6,562 nucleotides of DNA from Candidatus Pacearchaeota archaeon (lineage in GTDB: Archaea; Nanobdellota; Nanobdellia; Pacearchaeales; GW2011-AR1): positions 1 through 6,562 of the forward strand of contig JAPLXX010000044.1 of the NCBI GenBank assembly GCA_026395855.1, read 5' to 3'. Of this stretch, positions 5,178 to 6,562 are shown piece after piece. The stretch's first letter is position 1; every line of letters begins with the position of its first letter. A program made the translations under genes and the position numbers. Under the pieces are notes generated by a model. That model did not search any database, was not told the DNA's origin, and saw only the letters and a list, made by a program, of their open reading frames with translations.

Positions 5178-5335
5178 AAAACAAAAAGGTGATAATCTTG
5201 TCTTTAATAGCTCTTGGATGCATAGCTTTAAGTTTTCTTTTCAGCTGGCTTTTTCTTATACCTGTTGTTTTTATAATTTTTATAAATCAAAAAGAGCTTT
5301 TTTCAGGTAAAAATAATAAGAAATCGAAAAACTAG
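5174..5335 (+). CDS. 53-residue membrane peptide overlapping ogt
   Basis: The ATG at 5174 overlaps the alkyltransferase stop as ATGA, and the frame runs 53 codons to TAG at 5333-5335. The product has a Lys-rich start (MKNKK), a hydrophobic stretch from about 6 to 38 broken by a central FSW (two short segments or one long one), and a basic tail (SGKNNKKSKN). I do not recognise a family. The overlap, the membrane-protein character and the fact that it fills the space up to the next promoter (5338) support a real, translationally coupled gene. Its partner could be the MgtC-family protein of the same operon, which is an inference from position only. Confidence 0.65.
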   Translation: MKNKKVIILSLIALGCIALSFLFSWLFLIPVVFIIFINQKELFSGKNNKKSKN

Positions 5336-5337
5336 AA

Positions 5338-5345
5338 TTTTATAA
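5338..5345 (+). promoter_or_regulatory. TATA box for the zinc-ribbon/recombinase-domain gene
   Basis: TTTATAAA is centred 26-27 bp before the ATG at 5368 and is identical to the box at 673-680. It indicates a leaderless transcript and separates this gene from the upstream operon, although it begins only 3 nt after that operon's last stop. Confidence 0.75.
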
Positions 5346-5367
5346 ACTTAAAGAGACTTTATAGCAG

Positions 5368-5889
5368 ATGAAATGCATAAAATGCAGCTATGACTCAGAA
5401 GATAGCAAAAAAATAAATGAAGAATTTTTATGCGAAATCTGCAGGCATTTCGCTCCTGATGATAAATCTTCTTTTGAAAAATACATAGAGGAAAAGGTTG
5501 ACCAAAAGGCTTTGGAATCATTCAGAAAATATTCTAAGCCAGGAGAAAAGCAAAAAAAAGCAATGGTAAAACGTGCAATAAAAGGAAATCTTATGTCAAG
5601 AGCGCCATTTGGCTATAAAATAGAGGATAAAAAACTCATTCCTGCTGAGAATTCCAGGGAAATAGAGGAAATCTTTGAGGAATTTGTAAGGGAAAATATA
5701 AGCCTGAACCAGCTTGCAGAAAAGCATCATTTTTCTGTGAATGGCTTAAAGAAAATACTGAGGAATTTTACATATATCGGAAAAATAAAATTCAACAACC
5801 AGATTTACGAAGGCAGCCACATGCCAATAATCTCCTCAACGCTTTTCAACCACGTTCAGAATAAGATTGAAAGACTGGGAATAAAATAA
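5368..5889 (+). CDS. Zinc ribbon plus recombinase DNA-binding domain, no catalytic domain
   Basis: 173 residues. Residues 1-27 hold a zinc-ribbon knuckle pair, CxxC (C3, C6) and CxxC (C22, C25). Residues about 60-170 match the 'recombinase' domain of large serine recombinases: KRAIKGNLMSRAPFGYK (68-84), IPAENSREIEEIFEEFV (91-107), SLNQLAEKHHFSVNGLKKILRNFTYIGKI (112-140), and YEGSHMPIISSTLFNHVQNK (147-166). In complete recombinases this domain binds attachment-site DNA and follows an N-terminal resolvase domain with the catalytic Ser. That domain is absent, and the zinc ribbon together with a proper leaderless promoter shows this is not a simple truncation. Likely a DNA-binding protein domesticated from a serine integrase, perhaps a regulator or nucleoid/repair factor; I recall similar proteins in Woesearchaeota. 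An untranslated transposon remnant is unlikely because the frame is intact. Confidence 0.85.
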   Translation: MKCIKCSYDSEDSKKINEEFLCEICRHFAPDDKSSFEKYIEEKVDQKALESFRKYSKPGEKQKKAMVKRAIKGNLMSRAPFGYKIEDKKLIPAENSREIEEIFEEFVRENISLNQLAEKHHFSVNGLKKILRNFTYIGKIKFNNQIYEGSHMPIISSTLFNHVQNKIERLGIK

Positions 5890-5957
5890 TATTTAAAAAT
5901 AGTATATTCTATATCAGATTTCTTTTTAAACTATTTTTTATTTATTTTTTATAGGAG
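5889..5957 (+). promoter_or_regulatory. AT-rich promoter/terminator region with GGAG ribosome site
   Basis: ATATTTAAAAAT (5889-5900) is a TATA candidate giving a leader of about 50 nt; TTTTTAAAC (5923-5931) is an alternative giving about 17 nt. Two T6 tracts (5934-5939, 5945-5950) can terminate the upstream gene. GGAG at 5954-5957 lies 12 nt before the ATG at 5970, so this gene has a leader, unlike the leaderless promoters elsewhere in the window. Confidence 0.45.
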
Positions 5958-5969
5958 TGAAAAAGAAGA

Positions 5970-6308
5970 ATGGGAAGACAAGAGACTAAGCACAGAAGAG
6001 CTCTGGAGAAAATTGCTTCCAGACCAGGAATGTTAGGGCTTGATAATGTTATTTCTGTTTTAATTGAGGCAAACCTTATTTATGATGGGAAATTGATAGC
6101 ACAAACAGATGTAATCTTTGAAATGAAGGAAGGAAAAGTTGAATTAATTGAATACAAAAATAATGGAAATGGGGAAGAAAGAGCCAGAAAGCAATTAGAG
6201 ACTGCAAAATGGTGGTATGGAAGAAACAGAAAAGACATTAGTCCAGAAAATATTCATACAAGAATAATTTCTGGAACAGATCCACAATATAGAGAGTTAT
6301 TAAGATAA
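5970..6308 (+). CDS. Small PD-(D/E)XK-like nuclease-fold protein
   Basis: 112 residues. The pattern fits a minimal PD-(D/E)XK core: E33 in a helix (SVLIEANLIYDG), D47 on the first strand (AQTDVIFEMK), E61-Y-K63 on the next strand (VELIEYKNN), then a helix with Q75 (RARKQLETAKWWYG) and a last strand HTRIISGTD (96-104). The N-terminus is basic (MGRQETKHRR), suited to nucleic-acid contact. The protein is about the size of Holliday-junction resolvases and small restriction-like nucleases, so junction or repair cleavage is possible; specificity cannot be read from the sequence. I am confident of the gene, moderately confident of the fold and not of activity. It stands alone, with its own leader and GGAG site and an oligo-T terminator 17 nt after the stop. 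Confidence 0.75.
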   Translation: MGRQETKHRRALEKIASRPGMLGLDNVISVLIEANLIYDGKLIAQTDVIFEMKEGKVELIEYKNNGNGEERARKQLETAKWWYGRNRKDISPENIHTRIISGTDPQYRELLR

Positions 6309-6320
6309 AATCTAAGCTAA

Positions 6321-6332
6321 TTTAATTTTTTT
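6321..6332 (+). terminator. Oligo-T terminator of the nuclease-like gene
   Basis: TTTAATTTTTTT ends in seven T residues and begins 13 nt after the stop codon; typical of intrinsic archaeal termination. It sits between converging genes. Confidence 0.5.
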
Positions 6333-6334
6333 GA

Positions 6335-6348
6335 TAAAATAAAAATAA
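6335..6348 (-). terminator. T-rich terminator of the - strand membrane-protein gene
   Basis: Read on the - strand, TTATTTTTATTTTA begins directly after the TAG of the gene ending at 6349. With the + strand T-tract at 6321-6332 it forms a compact bidirectional termination zone. Confidence 0.4.
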
Positions 6349-6562
6349 CTATCTCTGAAACTTGCTCATGCTCTTCTGCAGTTTTGTGAAAGGAAATGGC
6401 CTGAAATTGCTTTCAAATATTATATATCTCTGAAAAACATAATACTGGGTGTTCCATATCTCGCTCATTTCTGCAAGATTTTTCATTCTTTTTGCCTTGA
6501 AAATTGCATAAAGAAAATTTATAATAGCAAGAACAATCACAAAATATCTCCATATGCACAGC
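6349..6562 (-). CDS. C-terminal part of a membrane protein (5' end outside window)
   Basis: The frame is open to the window edge (first residues LCIWRYFVIVLAII), so the GTG at 6540 is not a convincing start and the gene begins beyond 6562. The visible 70 residues hold a hydrophobic segment (about 2-20, WRYFVIVLAIINFLYAIF), a basic patch (KAKRMK), then a soluble tail EIWNTQYYVFQRYIIFESNFRPFPFTKL ending KFQR. The arrangement of a last membrane segment followed by an aromatic W..Q.Y.F.RY.....RPFPF tail recalls DUF4389-type membrane proteins, whose tail reads RW...V.AY...LTD.YPPF. That is a weak resemblance; the full sequence is needed to decide. Confidence 0.6.
   Translation of the reverse strand, partial: LCIWRYFVIVLAIINFLYAIFKAKRMKNLAEMSEIWNTQYYVFQRYIIFESNFRPFPFTKLQKSMSKFQR

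Noticed and set aside
5368..5889. Degenerate integrase or active mobile element
   Set aside because: No catalytic domain remnant, inverted repeats or attachment-site duplication visible; the frame is intact with its own promoter and a zinc ribbon.

Overview
The window looks like part of a small-genome archaeal chromosome, most likely a DPANN lineage such as Woesearchaeota or Pacearchaeota. I infer this from AT-rich DNA, TATA elements centred about 25-28 bp before several ATG codons (leaderless transcription), oligo-T stretches at gene ends, AGGT/GGAG-type ribosome sites inside operons, and the gene content: a HEPN/nucleotidyltransferase pair, a ribbon-helix-helix protein with a basic tail, and a zinc-ribbon protein built on the recombinase domain. 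The phylum is inferred from resemblance only; no rRNA or tRNA gene lies here.

Region 1 (1-1635, + strand). The window opens inside a RecB/Cas4-like PD-(D/E)XK nuclease gene whose start lies upstream. After it, a TATA box and a regular array of hexamers (TAAACA at 677, 697, 717; TGTTCA at 685, 705; exact 20-bp register) precede a two-gene operon. The first gene joins a winged-helix DNA-binding domain to a minimal nucleotidyltransferase (MNT) domain. The second, overlapping by 10 bp, is a HEPN protein. This has the architecture of a MNT/HEPN toxin-antitoxin module in which the antitoxin may also be the autorepressor; the repeat array is a strong operator candidate.

Region 2 (1650-2756, - strand). 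A circularly permuted YlqF/RbgA-type GTPase, probably for ribosome assembly, follows a 69-residue soluble orphan protein.

Region 3 (2853-4194, + strand). One promoter appears to drive a tight five-gene operon: four small membrane proteins (the fourth is DUF2569-like) and a terminal ribbon-helix-helix DNA-binding protein. Two junctions carry the same AAA AAA AGG TAA ending, where AGGT both overlaps the stop codon and can serve as ribosome site for the next gene.

Region 4 (4213-5335, + strand). A leaderless MgtC-family membrane protein is followed after 1 nt by a single-domain O6-alkylguanine-DNA alkyltransferase, which shares an ATGA overlap with a 53-residue membrane protein.

Region 5 (5338-6562). 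A leaderless gene encodes an N-terminal zinc ribbon joined to the 'recombinase' DNA-binding domain of large serine recombinases, without the catalytic domain. Next is a 112-residue protein with a PD-(D/E)XK-like pattern. The window ends in the C-terminal part of a membrane protein on the - strand. There is no gene-free stretch over 300 bases, no CRISPR array, no insertion sequence and no RNA gene that I can see. The most novel-looking items are the operator array of the wHTH-MNT/HEPN operon, the catalytic-domain-free recombinase protein next to a small nuclease-like protein, and the small-membrane-protein operon.
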